This document shows, piece after piece, positions 47,404 to 59,288 of a DNA stretch of 64,000 nt (positions are counted from its first letter, which is position 1; each line of letters opens with the position of its first letter). Both the position numbers and the translations under genes were made by a program. This stretch comes from Rhynchospora pubera (Eukaryota > Streptophyta > Magnoliopsida > Poales > Cyperaceae). The notes under the pieces were generated by a model. It had not been told where the DNA came from and did no database searches. It was given only the letters and a program-made list of their open reading frames with translations. The stretch lies in the NCBI GenBank assembly GCA_028095005.1, contig CM051461.1, forward strand, positions 171,871,144-171,935,143, given 5' to 3'.

Positions 47404-50400
47404 ATGCTGGACCTGGTGAAAATCTCTGACCTTCCTAACAGGCCCCACTCAGTCAGGATACAGGCAAGAATTATCAGGGTCTGGCCTGCGAAAGGTCCGG
47501 ACAATCCAGCAATCTGGTATTATGCTGCCATTCTCATGGACACAGCTGTATGAATCTTTCCTTATTATTTGCAAACAAACATGTTTCTTCCCTCTAAATT
47601 CATACTCTCCATCTTCTTACACTCGAACCCCTATTTTATATTAATATATGTTGTTCCAGGGTAGCGTCATAGAGGCCAGAATACAGAAGGAACATTACCA
47701 GAGGCTCTCCCGACTATTAGAAGAAGGGCGTATCTGTGAAGTGGCAAAATTCTCTGTTAAAGCTGCGCCGAAACAGTACCATGCAGTCAAAGGGGACCAT
47801 ATCATTTCATTCACAAGACAGACCACTCTCACACCACTTGCTTCTGCGAGTTTGCAAATCCCAATGTATTACTTTGATTTACACCGTTTAGATGTGGTCG
47901 GCACTGATATCACAGACACCAGTAAAATGATAGGTACTTATTACTTCTTTCTATTGCTACCTTCTATAGCCACGGATTATGCTATCGCTCTTTCCGATAA
48001 CATCTTCTTTATTTTCCTGCCATCCTTCTATCACAGATATAATTGGCAGGATTGCTGGCTTTAGCACAGTTAGACCCGACACTGAGACAGACCAGCGCAG
48101 GCCTGCACAGATGATGTACCTGTCAGATGAAAGGTCTCCTTCAACATAATAATTTTTTAACCTCTTCACAATGCATATGACCAACGCTTTTACTTCCTTC
48201 CATCCCTTCCACTATGATCGTGCGTGTGATACTTTTGTTTTTTAATGTTCAGAGGATATATGCTGGAAGTCACACTTTGGAGACAGTTCCTTCCATTATT
48301 TGATACAGCAAAGCTCCATGAAGAATCAAAGAATGCCCCAGTTGTGGTTATCTGTGCTGCAGTGCAAGTTAACGAATGGGACGGTAAGTTTTTAATCTTA
48401 CAAACCTCTGCTCCCATACCAAACTCATCTACAGAAAACCATACAGAAATATATAGATCCATTAAGTGAAAAATTAACAATTACAATCTTCTCTAGCAGA
48501 GCACACGAAATAATTCTTCTCTGTGTTCTAATTTGTGCTCAATGTCCTTATCTAGATATCTATAATGTGAAGGCAATAAGTGCAACGAGATTCTATTTCG
48601 ACAAGACGATCCCAGAAATCGTGCACTTCACTGCAAGGTACACAATCCATCCTTCAGCCATATCAGTCGTATTCCATCATGAGGAAAAAAAAATGCCTGT
48701 TAACCGATCACATTTGTTTATACAGCTTACCGCCAAACTTGCCACCAATTGTTTTGGACACACATGGTCCGCCATATGATGGAGTCCCGATTCCACGTGC
48801 TCCACAACAGATCGAACAGCCTGATCCGCAGAGAGTGACGATTTCAGAATTTGTAGCCATTCCAGTGAACACTTATTCTGTATAAATACTTCCCTCCTTA
48901 AAAAACCCTAATTCTCATGCACTCCTTACCATCCCAAAAAAGTCAAATTAAAAAAAAAATGGACAGTTTGTTCCTTCTCACATCAATCCACTCATTACAC
49001 ATGACAACCATCTAATTGCGCTTTCCTTTGCAGGATACCCTGTACAAGTGTGAAGGAACAATCGTTGACCTCATCAACAGATATGAATGGCACTATGCTG
49101 CATGCAAAAAATGCATGAGTAAATTGAAGAATCGCTACTGTTACAGGTGTGCTATGCGCAGGGATGATTATATTGATTGGTACGTTTATCTCTATAGAAT
49201 ATCTTCACAAACACAATTAGACAAACCATCGCTCCAATTACAGAATAAAACATTAGATTATCTGTATCTCACTTCAACAGGTACAATCTCATACTTAAAA
49301 TCAAGGATCAGACAGGCGCAACAGAGATGACAGCCCTCGGAGGGGTTGCAAAGGTCATTATCGGTACCGATGTAAGAGACATGATCAAGGAAGAGGACAC
49401 AATAGGCGATGACGCACCGAAACAAGTTATCGCTATCATTGGAAAATCATTCCTGTTCACCGTGCTGCCAAAAGAATCAACAAAATTTGAAGGAGTCAGA
49501 ATGAATACTATCATACGTGTTGATGCGGTACCTGCAAGCAGCTCACTCTTTCTGCCAATCACATATGGAGACTCATCTGCCCCTCCTCTCACTAAACCAA
49601 CACAAGGAACAACAAGGTACGACACTGCACTGACCAATGCACAAAACCGTATATAAATGTCCATCCTCTTTGCAGACCTCCTCTTACCAAATAAGGTTAC
49701 TAGCATAATTTTTTTTTGCAGCGGAACCGTCCCAGATGAAATCGTCTCAGATGAAGCCGCTCACTCACCGCAACAGGCACTGCAATGGAATCCGTCTACA
49801 CCCCCTCCAGGACTACACATAGCGACTCCCGTTACAACCGAGCAACACCCATGTCCAGATAAAAAAGGGTTCTTTTAATTATATAATATTTCTATACTGC
49901 ACTTCCTTTTTTACCCATACTATCACACCACAGAATTGATTGGCCAAAAGAGAAAAAAGAAATTAAACAAATAACTATTGGCTAACAACAACAGCAACTC
50001 TCGTGCAGAAAACAGCCTGCTCATCAGGAAGAGCAACAGCCGCAATCCACCGGTGTCAGGAAAAGACTCTTCTCAGAAACGGAAACACCCAATCCAAAAA
50101 GGTCAGCACTCCTCTCCAACAATACTTTTCAACAAACATTATATTATTACACAGTGCAAATTAACTAGGAAACTTCACTCATAATATAGACATCATCTCT
50201 TGACAGTGTACATGATGAAGAAACAATTGTCCGCGCATACACAACAGATGATTCTGTCGATCCATCAGCCAAAAAAACTTCCTCAACTGTACTCGATGCA
50301 CCCCAGACTGACACAGCTCAGTCCAGGTATTATCCAATGAGTATTTATCTCTCTCAAAAATATTCTGTATCCAGTCCTGACAAAGGTCATGCACTGCAAA

Positions 50401-50645
50401 AACTCATGCACTCAAAAACTCGCCTCGGACTTAAATATTGCCTCCCCGATATCACAACTGACATCGATATTGTGTATTAGGTCCGTTTAAAGGTGATGGA
50501 CTGAAATTAAAAAAAAAATACTACAATTCCTGAATAAATCAATTGGGGGGGGAGGTGTAACAAATGTTCCCACCACACCATTTCTGTCCAAACATAGCAC
50601 ATATATATAATTCCTTCGTGAATCAATTTCAGGCATCTTCACTGA
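47404..50645 (+). CDS. Replication protein A 70-kDa subunit-like protein, Helitron-borne
   Basis: Single-stranded-DNA-binding protein of the RPA1 family. Twelve proposed exons: 47404-47547, 47660-47933, 48037-48133, 48253-48383, 48556-48637, 48726-48879, 49034-49179, 49281-49616, 49722-49868, 50009-50101, 50207-50326 and 50633-50645. They sum to 1737 nt, 578 residues, with no internal stop. It lacks the RPA70N protein-interaction domain. The first OB fold (residues about 5-145) holds RIIRVWPA, ILMDTAGSVIEARI and EVAKFSVK. A second contains YMLEVTLWRQF. The C-terminal fold has a CX2CX8CX2C zinc ribbon (Cys318, 321, 330, 333) and GATEMTALGGVAKVIIG. The tail (about 430-578) is low-complexity, ending QSRHLH. 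Donors at 48134 and 49869 are weak, so those borders are less sure. The 5' leader (46000-47400) is strongly CT-rich. In a Helitron it may protect ssDNA intermediates (inference). Confidence 0.82.
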
Positions 50646-50649
50646 GGTA

Positions 50650-51600
50650 CCATGCTCTCAAACAAGTAAGAACTATTTTGGAAAGAAACAGCCAGAACAA
50701 GAACGTTATCTGCTCCAACTGTTCTACTTTTTTCGGGCTTAAAAACCCGGTACCCATTTTGTCCAGTGTATAATATATATGTCATCTGCCACAAAGACAA
50801 AAAAAAACATATCCTGTTAAATTACGTTATCCTTACTTTTGTGTGCCATTACAAGATTGAACTGTGCCCCGTGATGACAATATGGGAATATCATCCCTAC
50901 TGCCGTGTACAGTTCAACATTTGTAATGGCACCCTTCATTATAAAGAAACAATCCTGCTTTCTATGCCCATGACATCGTGTATGTATGAATTCCTATCTT
51001 AATATAAAAATACTATTATATGATTGCTACTCTAAAAACTTACACCGTCTCATTTTATGCTGCACAATTCATGTATCACCAGATTATAGATGCAAAACAG
51101 CTCCAGCGTGTGCACATATAGTTGCTTCGAAAAGAGAAAGACAAATCCCATCTATAGGCCCCCTAATACAGACCCTAATAGAATTTCACTTTCTCTAATC
51201 GAAGCACTGTATATGCATACACCAATATTTCCTCCCACACAACTCCTAAATTATCTCTGTGATTTCAACTCAGATAACTCTATTCCAAAAACTAAGCTTC
51301 GCTCTTTCTATCATACTCCCTCCCCAATATATACAACTCCACTCCAACTGAGTGAACAACAACACAGCATACATGTGACATACTGTTCAACTTGTGACTC
51401 TGCAAAAGACAAACACGCCAAAAGAAATCTGTATCTCGCAGACCTCTCTGGAGAACAAAACAGATACCACGGACCAAACAATCTTCTATTTGCACTGGTC
51501 CTAGCTACGTTTGTTTAATACTTTGTTGATTACAAATAACGATCTTCCTTCAAAAAAAATAAAAATAAACCCTTTCTGACCTCGACCCTGTCATCAGTTC
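50650..51600. other. Helitron 3' region after the RPA gene
   Basis: About 950 bp with short ORFs but no recognised protein. It contains an inverted pair around 50840-50935 (GCCATTACAAGATTGAACTG versus CAGTTCAACATTTGTAATGGC). Probably 3' UTR and Helitron non-coding sequence. Confidence 0.4.
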
Positions 51601-51613
51601 AGACTGAACTTAC

Positions 51614-51641
51614 ATCGCGCGAAGCGCGATGAGATAACTAG
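51614..51641 (+). other. Helitron 3' terminal hairpin and CTAG end
   Basis: A perfect 7-bp stem ATCGCGC/GCGCGAT with a GAA loop, then GAGATAA and the terminal CTAG, next to a T as in Helitron insertions between A and T. Confidence 0.85.
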
Positions 51642-52894
51642 TTCTTTCTAAATTGCTACTCGTCTCCCTCCATCTCTCAGTGCAATAATTTACTAGCATG
51701 CATGTATCAGACCTCCATTAATTGTACCAGGTCAGTTTTTATTTTTAGACAAAAAAAATTCTCAATTTCCATTACCAATTCCATTGTTATGAATCTTATG
51801 ATAATATCTTCCCATGGCCCAAATTAATCCAAAGTTGCGTATTTTTAACAAAAAAAATCGTTTTGAATTTTCAATGTACAAAAGGCAAGTATATATATCA
51901 ACTATTCAACTCCAAATAAAATATTTGAGATGACATCATCAATTTTTGACATCATCAATAAAATATTTTCAATGTACAAGCAATTCATTGAGTACAATAT
52001 TTACCTTAAACCTTCGTAGTCTTTTTGTTTTTATTTTCTCATCTTCGATTTTTATCCAGGTTATTCACGTGTATCTTTCATGAGAAACTACTTGTTGAAT
52101 TAGCAAAGATAACAAAGGGTCGTCATTTAATTTTCTATTCTCCATTTTTATTCGGCAGAGAAAGAAAGATGGTGGCGATTTAGAAATGAAGATGAAACGC
52201 TTAATGAAGGGATAATTTGGTCATTTAATTCTGCTGCTCATTTTTTTCTAATTAGAAAATATTAAAATCAATGAAAGGGGGTTATATCCAAAATAAATGT
52301 GATTAGAGGGGTTGTATCCAGTTTTAATAATTGTAAGGGTTGTATCCAGTTGAAGAAGATCGCAGGGGTTATATCCAATTTTTCCAAAAAAAATAAATGG
52401 CCAGCTTGACTGAAATAAAATATTCTTCTTTGTTAGTATGAAATGTCCGTGGTAGGGCTTAGCAGCCTACAATCTGTCACTGTTCCCGTGCGATCATAAA
52501 ATATGAGCAATGCTCGACAGCCACCGAAATCATAGTGCCCCAACAGTCCAACCCCAATCATATAGCAAATTTCAACTCAAGGACTGGTCAAAAACCTATT
52601 TACTTATTCGCAGTAATTTTATTTTTTCCCCCTTATTTCTAATTTGGATAAGCTGATATAATGCATGACGATCTTTGGATTTTACCTAATTATTAAGACG
52701 ATAATACGGACAAATTAATTAAATCAATTAAGTTAATCTCGATTCGTCTGACCCCTGACCGTGAGTGCATGATCCTCCGATCTAGCCAGTTATTTTATGA
52801 TATTTTCATACAATCATCATTGAAATAGGGATTTTATTTATTTATTTTGGCAAACGAAACCCGTGGTCAAAAATGCGGATTTGAATCTCGATTT

Positions 52895-54656
52895 TGTTAG
52901 AAAGTGTGCTAATTTTCATTTTTATGCTAATTACCAATTAATTAACCAAGCAAACATAGCACACACAAGATCTAGTACACAAGCTATTCAAACACACGAG
53001 AAAAAGGGGAAATCGATACCTCCCGCGAAATCGTATTCGCGGGGCTCGACCAAGGCATGGGAATCGATGGCGTGCCTTCTCCACCGTCTCCACCACGTCT
53101 CGTAACCGCCCTCGAGTCCACCAAGGAGGATTAATCACGTTCTACAAGGTACGTGCTAGCATACCCAAAGAACAAGCCTAATCCCTATGGTTTTCTCTCT
53201 TGCATCAACCAACAAACTTGATTTAGTGGAGAGAAAATAGCTCAACACATGAGCAAAAGAGAGGGAGAGAAGAGGAAGGTGGCGGCCTAGAATGGGAGGA
53301 AGAGAGGAGAGAGAAAAGTCTAGGTGGAGGCTCTCATAAGTGGTCCTTATATAGAGCACAAAACCTAATTGACCTCTTGCATAATTACAACTATGCCATC
53401 CAACCTACCACCATAAATGGCTGCCACGAAATGGGCCTTTATGGGCCATTAAACCCCTTCATTTGGACCATTAATTCATATAATTAAGGTCCCTCAACTT
53501 TGCTCTTTAATTGGACTATATATTTGCTATTTAAATAACGGCCCAATTAATCAATATAACCATTTATATTGATAAGTGTTGAACTAAATTAATTATTAAC
53601 TCATTAATAATTATTTTAGGATTAGTTAATGCATTAATTTATTTCTATATGATCCATTGACTTAATTAATTATAACGGTTCGCAACGGTATATAATTAAT
53701 TAATCAATCTTATCATATTTCCACAGAACCTACTGCTGTGAATAAATAAATAATGCACTGTGTGATTAATGTCCTATTTGTGTGACCCTTTGAGGATTTA
53801 TGCTATGTTGGCCATGGAATTAAATCGTTATTTAATTCCAATAATCATAAGCGGTATCTAGCAACACGTTATGACTCCCAATTCGCATAAATAGTGTACT
53901 GCTACAATATTTCAATCCTGCATAAGAGAATAAATATGTTTCTCTATTTTGATTCTTATGTCGCACGATATCATCGTATAATCCAAGATAGGAATGTGTC
54001 ATTCTTGCAGATTATACGTTTCTTGATCTAGAGATAATTGTATAAAGTTGCATGCAAACAATCTATCTCCATCAAGGGGCCCAAACAGATATCGTCACTC
54101 ACTAAGTGAATTAATGAGGGACATACGGTTTTCTTGATGATTAACTTTTCCCCGCACAATTCAAGAGAACATAAATAAAGTCCGTATAGCAGCCCTTATC
54201 GGGAATCAGCGGTAGACAGTATTTATTGAACCTATCCTCATGTGGAAAAGATAAACATCTCAAACTTAGAACCAAAATCATAACGAAATAAACAATGACA
54301 CATAACACAATCCATATGTTTATTTCGATGGGTCAAGTCCTGTGCTATGTTCCATAACATACACATATGCAATTAAGTTGGTAACTCTTTACCTATGATT
54401 AGTAGAACTTAATCATCACTTAACTTGCATACTAATCTTATATGATAATTAATGTTCCTTGTTAATTATCAAGATTATGGACCGTTTAGATTTATTATTG
54501 TCATTCTAAAGAATGATAAACAGAGATCTACAATTCAGATCCTCAACCTGAATGATCTGTCAATAATAAACCTAGGAACAGATGATAAAATCTCATCCAA
54601 AACATAAACTAATAATTAAGTCATTAAATTATTGACTTCTAGGACATAACTCTAAC
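52895..54656 (-). repeat. Full-length LTR (3' LTR on minus) of the copia element
   Basis: About 1762 bp, starting TGTTAGAAAG and ending GACATAACTCTAACA, followed directly by the purine tract complement. It contains a short GC-rich stretch (about 53020-53110) in otherwise AT-rich DNA. The full extent is inferred because the partner LTR is almost completely deleted. Confidence 0.7.
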
Positions 54657-55043
54657 AATCTCCCACTTGGCCTAGAGTCAATCAGTAGTGACTTCTAGCC
54701 AACGAAGAATTGAGAACAACGTCATATATCTATATATATACATGTCTCGGACCTCAAAATAAATAATACGCTTATAGCTAGTTACTCATACGTCCACCAC
54801 GTATGGATGCATAACTGCATCTCGTATACTGCTCAAGGTAGAGGTCGTGCTAGAGTGTTCGCTGTGTTCGCGAACCTATCCAAAAATTATTCGACCATAT
54901 ATATATATACCTATATATATTCTTGATCACCATCATATGATATCAAGTGATATCGTTATAGATCATATTTGAATCTCCAATGTAACATTGGGCTCTTTAG
55001 GAGTAATTTATGGTTTGAGATGCTTAGAACCATAATAACTCAA

Positions 55044-55150
55044 CTAAGAAATCGATCCGAAATAAATTTCTTTTATTGCTTCACAAGTTGCTATGTATTT
55101 TGCTTTGGTGACGGAAACAGTTGTAATATTCCATTTAGAACACCTTCTAA
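55044..55150 (-). pseudogene. Copia RNase H remnant
   Basis: On minus the frame reads SKWNITTVSVTKAKYIATCE and then AIKEI before a stop. It matches the copia RNase H pattern in which the usual STTEAEY is changed to VTKAKY. Neighbouring sequence is frame-broken. It shows the element once carried pol. Confidence 0.75.
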
Positions 55151-55276
55151 AACTTACAACACCACGTTTTAGCAAAATATGTATTTCAACTGTGATTATA
55201 TCAATCTTTCGAAAAACTAGCATTAGTGTAATTAACTTACACGAGCTTTCTTCTAGGACATAACTCTAACAGATTT

Positions 55277-56590
55277 TGATAGCACGTCGATTTTTAAATT
55301 TTAAATCACCTATTCAACTGTTAATGCATTTTATGTATTGAAATCTCGCTGAAAATCAAATTTTATATTTTTCCACTTATTTAACTATTTTTTTATGATT
55401 TTTTAAATAGTTACTATGTCAAATGATTTCGGATCAGTTGTTTTCTAAAAATAATAAGAAATACTAAAAAAATTATAAATATTGATTTTCAACGAGATTT
55501 AAGTATGAATAACACATAGAAAAGTTTCATATTGGCCGATTAATCGAGTTATGAGATTTAAAAAAAAAAACCAGTCGATTTATACCCTCCAAAACACAAT
55601 ACCATTCTCTAATATATATTCTTGAAGTATTTACATATTCGTTAATTAAATGATATGATATGCTAATTGTTTTTTATCTTTACAATTTCGTGCAAATTGG
55701 TACGTACTTGTTTTTAGCTAAATGAAATCTAAAATTTTCATATTAAATATTTATTTATTAAGTGATTATTTTTGTTTAATTATCCATTTTTTATCCTTGG
55801 ACGCTACTTAATTTTTAGATATAAAATTTTTGTTGTTATGTGTAAGTACTAAACTTAAAAATTTAAAAGTATATTAAAAAGTTTTAATCAAAATTATAAT
55901 CAGTTTAACAGGTATAACTCAGAGAATTCCTATATAAAAAAATTATACGGATTGGATTGATGAATAGGTTGACTTCAAATAAACTTCAATAAAATATAGT
56001 TAGATTAGGTTTGAATCGAGCACTAAAACTCTACTTATTAAAAAAAAAAGATTAGGTTTGAATTTTCGAGAATTAATACAACCTTTGAAAACCTCCAACA
56101 TTAACAACCGTTCAATGAGACAGGAATTTCTTTAATTAATAATTTTCATTTTTTTTTAGGAAATGTTCTCCGAATTGTCACTAGAGAAAAGGAAGTTGCA
56201 CCGATGTTCAAAATGAGGAACTTTAAACAACTAGCCAGTGAATAAAAACAGAAACAAAATATATATTCTTAAAAATATATAGCAAAAATGCCCTCAATAC
56301 GCTGGCAAAAAATAAAATAAAATATTGATATTATTTTTTGTTGTATATAAAATGTTACCTGTTAGATAATAAAGATATGGTAAAATCAATAATTTAGTCT
56401 TTCCTTTTAAATAAATAGCTAATTTATTAGTAATTTAATTTTTTTTTAAGAAAAGTCTAGACCACTGATTAAATCAAAACACACAAATCAATAGTCCATA
56501 ATTGATATATGAATTGTTTACACCCTTTTACCTGACAAGTTTACTCTTTTTATATGGGTACTTTTATAAGTAGTATAGATATTTGAACGG
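55277..56590. other. AT-rich intergenic DNA, nothing recognised
   Basis: No ORF with family character, no bounded element and no RNA gene is supported in this stretch. Confidence 0.5.
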
Positions 56591-56884
56591 AGCTGATAAG
56601 GATCATCCCCAAATCCTATCATCTCCATTATCCTCCCAGCAATTAGATTAATTGCAATCCGAAAAAGGAAAGAGGGGGTGAGGATGAGGGGATGATAACG
56701 CGCTTTTCTTTTTTTGGAGAGGGGATGAGGGAGAGTGGGATTAGCGAAACAGAGGTGTGAGATGAGCGTCTCGCGGAGGGGAGGGAGGCAGCGACACAGA
56801 GGGGAGGGAGCGAACACAGAGGAAATGAATATACAATTGTAACTGTTCTAGTTAATATATTTAAGTAATATACATAACAGTTCT

Positions 56885-56887
<3 letters not shown>

Positions 56888-56970
<83 letters not shown>
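56888..56970. repeat. (TA)n microsatellite, about 83 bp
   Basis: An uninterrupted TA dinucleotide run directly abuts the MITE at 56971. A shorter TA run follows the MITE (57355-57371). Confidence 0.9.
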
Positions 56971-56973
<3 letters not shown>

Positions 56974-57355
56974 TTTAGCTACGGTGAGTCGCGACTCACG
57001 GACCCTCCGGTGAGTCGCGACCAATACTCCTAAATCTAGATCAAAATGACCGATCCAAACCGTCCAATATGATCTCCCTATTGAAATTTCCGTGCGAACC
57101 AAATTTTTTATTTTTTCGAAATTTTTAAGTATTTTTTTCGGATTTTTAAAAACTGATGTTTTTGAATGGTTCAAAACCAATTAGATTAACGATTTTCTAA
57201 AATTTCAAAAAAATACTTAAAAATTTCGAAAAAATGAAAAATTTGGTCTACATGGAGATTTCAATAGGGAGATCATATTGGACGGTTTGGATCGGTCATT
57301 TTGATCTAGATCTAGGAGTATCTCCGGTGAGTCGCGACTCACCGTAGCTAAACTC
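56971..57355. mobile_element. Foldback MITE with palindromic ends in TA repeat
   Basis: The ends are GAGTTTAGCTACGGTGAGTC and its inverse. Long, nearly perfect arms (about 150 bp each) share GACCGATCCAAACCGTCCAA and GAGATTTCAATAGGGAGATC words. GTGAGTCGCGACTCAC, a perfect 16-bp palindrome, lies near both ends. It is flanked by TA repeats, 385 bp and non-coding. Confidence 0.82.
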
Positions 57356-58094
57356 TATATATATATATATATTCTTCTTATATACATAACAGTTCTACTT
57401 AATATATATATATATATAGGTTCTTCTTATATACATAACAGTTCTACTTAATATATATAAATATTCTACTTATATATATAACTGTTCTACTTAATATATA
57501 TAAAAGTTCTACTTATATACATAAAGATTCTAGTACTAGAACAGTTATATCAAACTGTTCTAGTTAATATTAACTAGTTCGCTCCCTCCTCCTCTGATTC
57601 ATTCCCTCCGTCCGATTCGCTCATCCTCTCTGAACTATCTCATCTCATCATCCTCTCATCCTCTACTAGACTTCCAGAAATGAAATTAGCGTGTTTTCTA
57701 AAAATTGAAAATATTAAACACGTTTTTAGAAGGATGATGAAAATGATTCAAAAGAGGAGATGATGGAAAGCAATTTCCATTTTTAAATCCTTGACGTTTA
57801 ATTTTTTTTATCCTCCTCTTTTTCCACAGTTCAAGAGTTGAAATATAGCGTTGAGGAAAACCTCTGAAATATAGCGTTGTTTAAAAAAAATAATAATAAA
57901 TTTTAAGGCACCTAAGAGCATTTAAATTGTGGGCATTGTATTTGTATCCTCTCTTTCTTAAATATACTTCAGACGAGCGTACATCGTACTCATTAATTGC
58001 GCGGTTATTCGGGAAGCCTTATTTACTGTGCCGTGACTCTTGACTCGAGACCAAAGTGAAGGTCAGCAGAAGAATTCAACCGTGCACTAATTTG

Positions 58095-58758
58095 TAGGAC
58101 TGTACAACGGATGGGTTTGTAAATTTTTATAAATATTTCAACCCAATCTAATTATACCGGGTTGAAAATTTTCTTTAGTTGACCCACCCGTAATCCAACC
58201 CAACCCACATAAATTTTTATCTACGGATTTTTACGGATTTTCGGGTTAAACGAGTTATGATTTATATGATACATAAATAAAAACTAGCAATATTAATTAA
58301 AATAAAAATAACTTAATTAACAGTCTTATTAATTATAAAAAAATGTGATTAAAATTGACAAATCACCGAGACCTCCATAAAGTGAAAAATATTATGGAGA
58401 AAAAAAATATTCGACTGGATTCTAGGGAAAAAATAGCGTAAGCAACATTTTTTTAAGAGGAAATTTAAAATATTAATAGTGATATTCTGGTTGAGACAAA
58501 AAAAACTATTAAATGCGATTAAAATTCGTAATTTCAATTAAGAAATAAGTCGTAAAGTAATATATATTTAATTAAAATAGTAAGGTAAGACGGGTCGGGT
58601 ATAAACCGGGTTTTCAATCCTTAAATTAGAACCCAACCCAATACAATTGGGTTAGTAAAATTAAAACCTGACCCAACGCGTATAATGTTTGAACCCGTTA
58701 AAAGACGGGTCGGGTTGAACGGGTTGAACGAGTTTTATTTTTTCTTGTACAGTATCCG
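58095..58758. mobile_element. Degenerate hAT-like element with AACCCAACCC motifs
   Basis: The left end TAGGACTGTACAACGGATGG and right end (reverse) GGATACTGTACAAG are degenerate TIRs. Internal GGGTTGGGTT/AACCCAACCC and GACGGGTCGGGT words are typical of a plant hAT group. The flanks CTAATTTG and TTAGTTTG agree at 6 of 8. Old and non-coding. Confidence 0.55.
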
Positions 58759-59075
58759 TTAGTTTGACAAGTGTGCTTATTTGTTTACTCAAAATAATTA
58801 CGTAAGATACAGTACATAATATATAATTCATTCTAGAAAAAAATTATGAAAGATAAAAGATAAACTCAAAAGAAAATATATAGAAAGAAAAAATTAAGAT
58901 TTTTGTTATTTATACATGAAAATTCGATGCTCCACTTGAAAGTTGAAACTAGTCTTGCAAGATAGATATATATAATTTTAAGTTGATTTGTAATTTAGAC
59001 TGTCGTAAAAGAAAAACATTTAGAGATAATTGGTAGATGAAGGAAAAAATAATATTAATAGGTGTTGGAGAAAAT

Positions 59076-59288
59076 CAGTGGAGGATCTAGGAAAAATATT
59101 TAGGTGGAGCTGAGTGCTCCAATAAATTATTTGATTGAACGGTTTCTCTTTTTCTGTTCTTCAGTCCCATCATTGAGTGCTCCAATGACAGAAAAAATTC
59201 GCTGAGGCTAAAAAGAAACTCTAGAAGCTCGACAGCGGCAAGTGGGACTCTAGCTCCACCCGTCCCAGTGGTGGATTATCCGTCCCTG
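59076..59288. mobile_element. Short hAT-type MITE, TSD GAGAAAAT
   Basis: The TIRs start CAGTGGAGGATCTAGG and, at the right inverted, CAGGGACGGATAATCC. An exact 8-bp duplication, GAGAAAAT, lies at 59068-59075 and 59289-59296. It is 213 bp. The CAGKG start resembles the element at 2231. Confidence 0.82.

Larger units (their letters stand above)
45874..51641 (+). mobile_element. Helitron carrying an RPA1-like gene
   Basis: The 3' terminus is clear: the stem-loop ATCGCGC-GAA-GCGCGAT (51614-51630), seven bases, then CTAG (51638-51641) followed by T, the canonical Helitron end. The 5' end is tentative: a TC preceded by A (TCATATTATAAATAC at 45874), close to where homology between the host element's two arms stops. 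The cargo is one intact RPA1-like gene on the plus strand. I find no Rep or Pif1-like helicase motif, so the element looks non-autonomous. Plant Helitrons are known to carry RPA70-like genes, usually beside RepHel. Confidence 0.75.
45608..52394. mobile_element. Long-TIR MULE-like element, interrupted by a Helitron
   Basis: Inverted arms of about 220-250 bp lie at about 45640-45860 and 52150-52384. Both contain repeated TGGATATAACCCCT-type phrases and, further in, TGACTAAATTACCC / TGACCAAATTATCCC and CGTTTCATCT. The 13-mer AAATGGCCAGCTT occurs at both outer flanks (45595-45607 and 52395-52407) and includes the likely 9-11-bp target duplication. Without the Helitron the element would be about 1 kb and non-coding. 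Family assignment to Mutator rests on TIR length and duplication size. Confidence 0.7.
52895..55271 (-). mobile_element. Internally deleted Ty1/copia LTR element, minus orientation
   Basis: It is bounded by TGTTAG... and ...CTAACA with an exact 5-bp duplication, GATTT (52890-52894 and 55272-55276). The left LTR looks complete (52895-54656). It is followed by ATCTCCCACTTGG, the reverse complement of a classic copia polypurine tract, so the element reads on minus. The right side keeps only about the last 23-25 bases of the LTR (CTTCTAGGACATAACTCTAACA). Gag and most of pol are missing; only an RNase H scrap survives. Confidence 0.82.
56596..57770. repeat. Second foldback element with GA-rich arms and AACTGTTCT core
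   Basis: The left arm has TCATCCCC...CTATCATCTCC followed by GA-rich DNA ending near 56820. The right arm has CT-rich DNA from 57565, then GGATGATGAAAATGATTC and GAGGAGATGATGG. The centre repeats AACAGTTCTACTTAATATAT units. The organisation equals the element at 41990. It has been enlarged by a TA microsatellite and a nested MITE (56971-57355). Confidence 0.55.

Noticed and set aside
51090..51518. 142-codon ORF in the Helitron 3' region
   Set aside because: No Rep, helicase or OTU-like motif and no splice context; probably chance.
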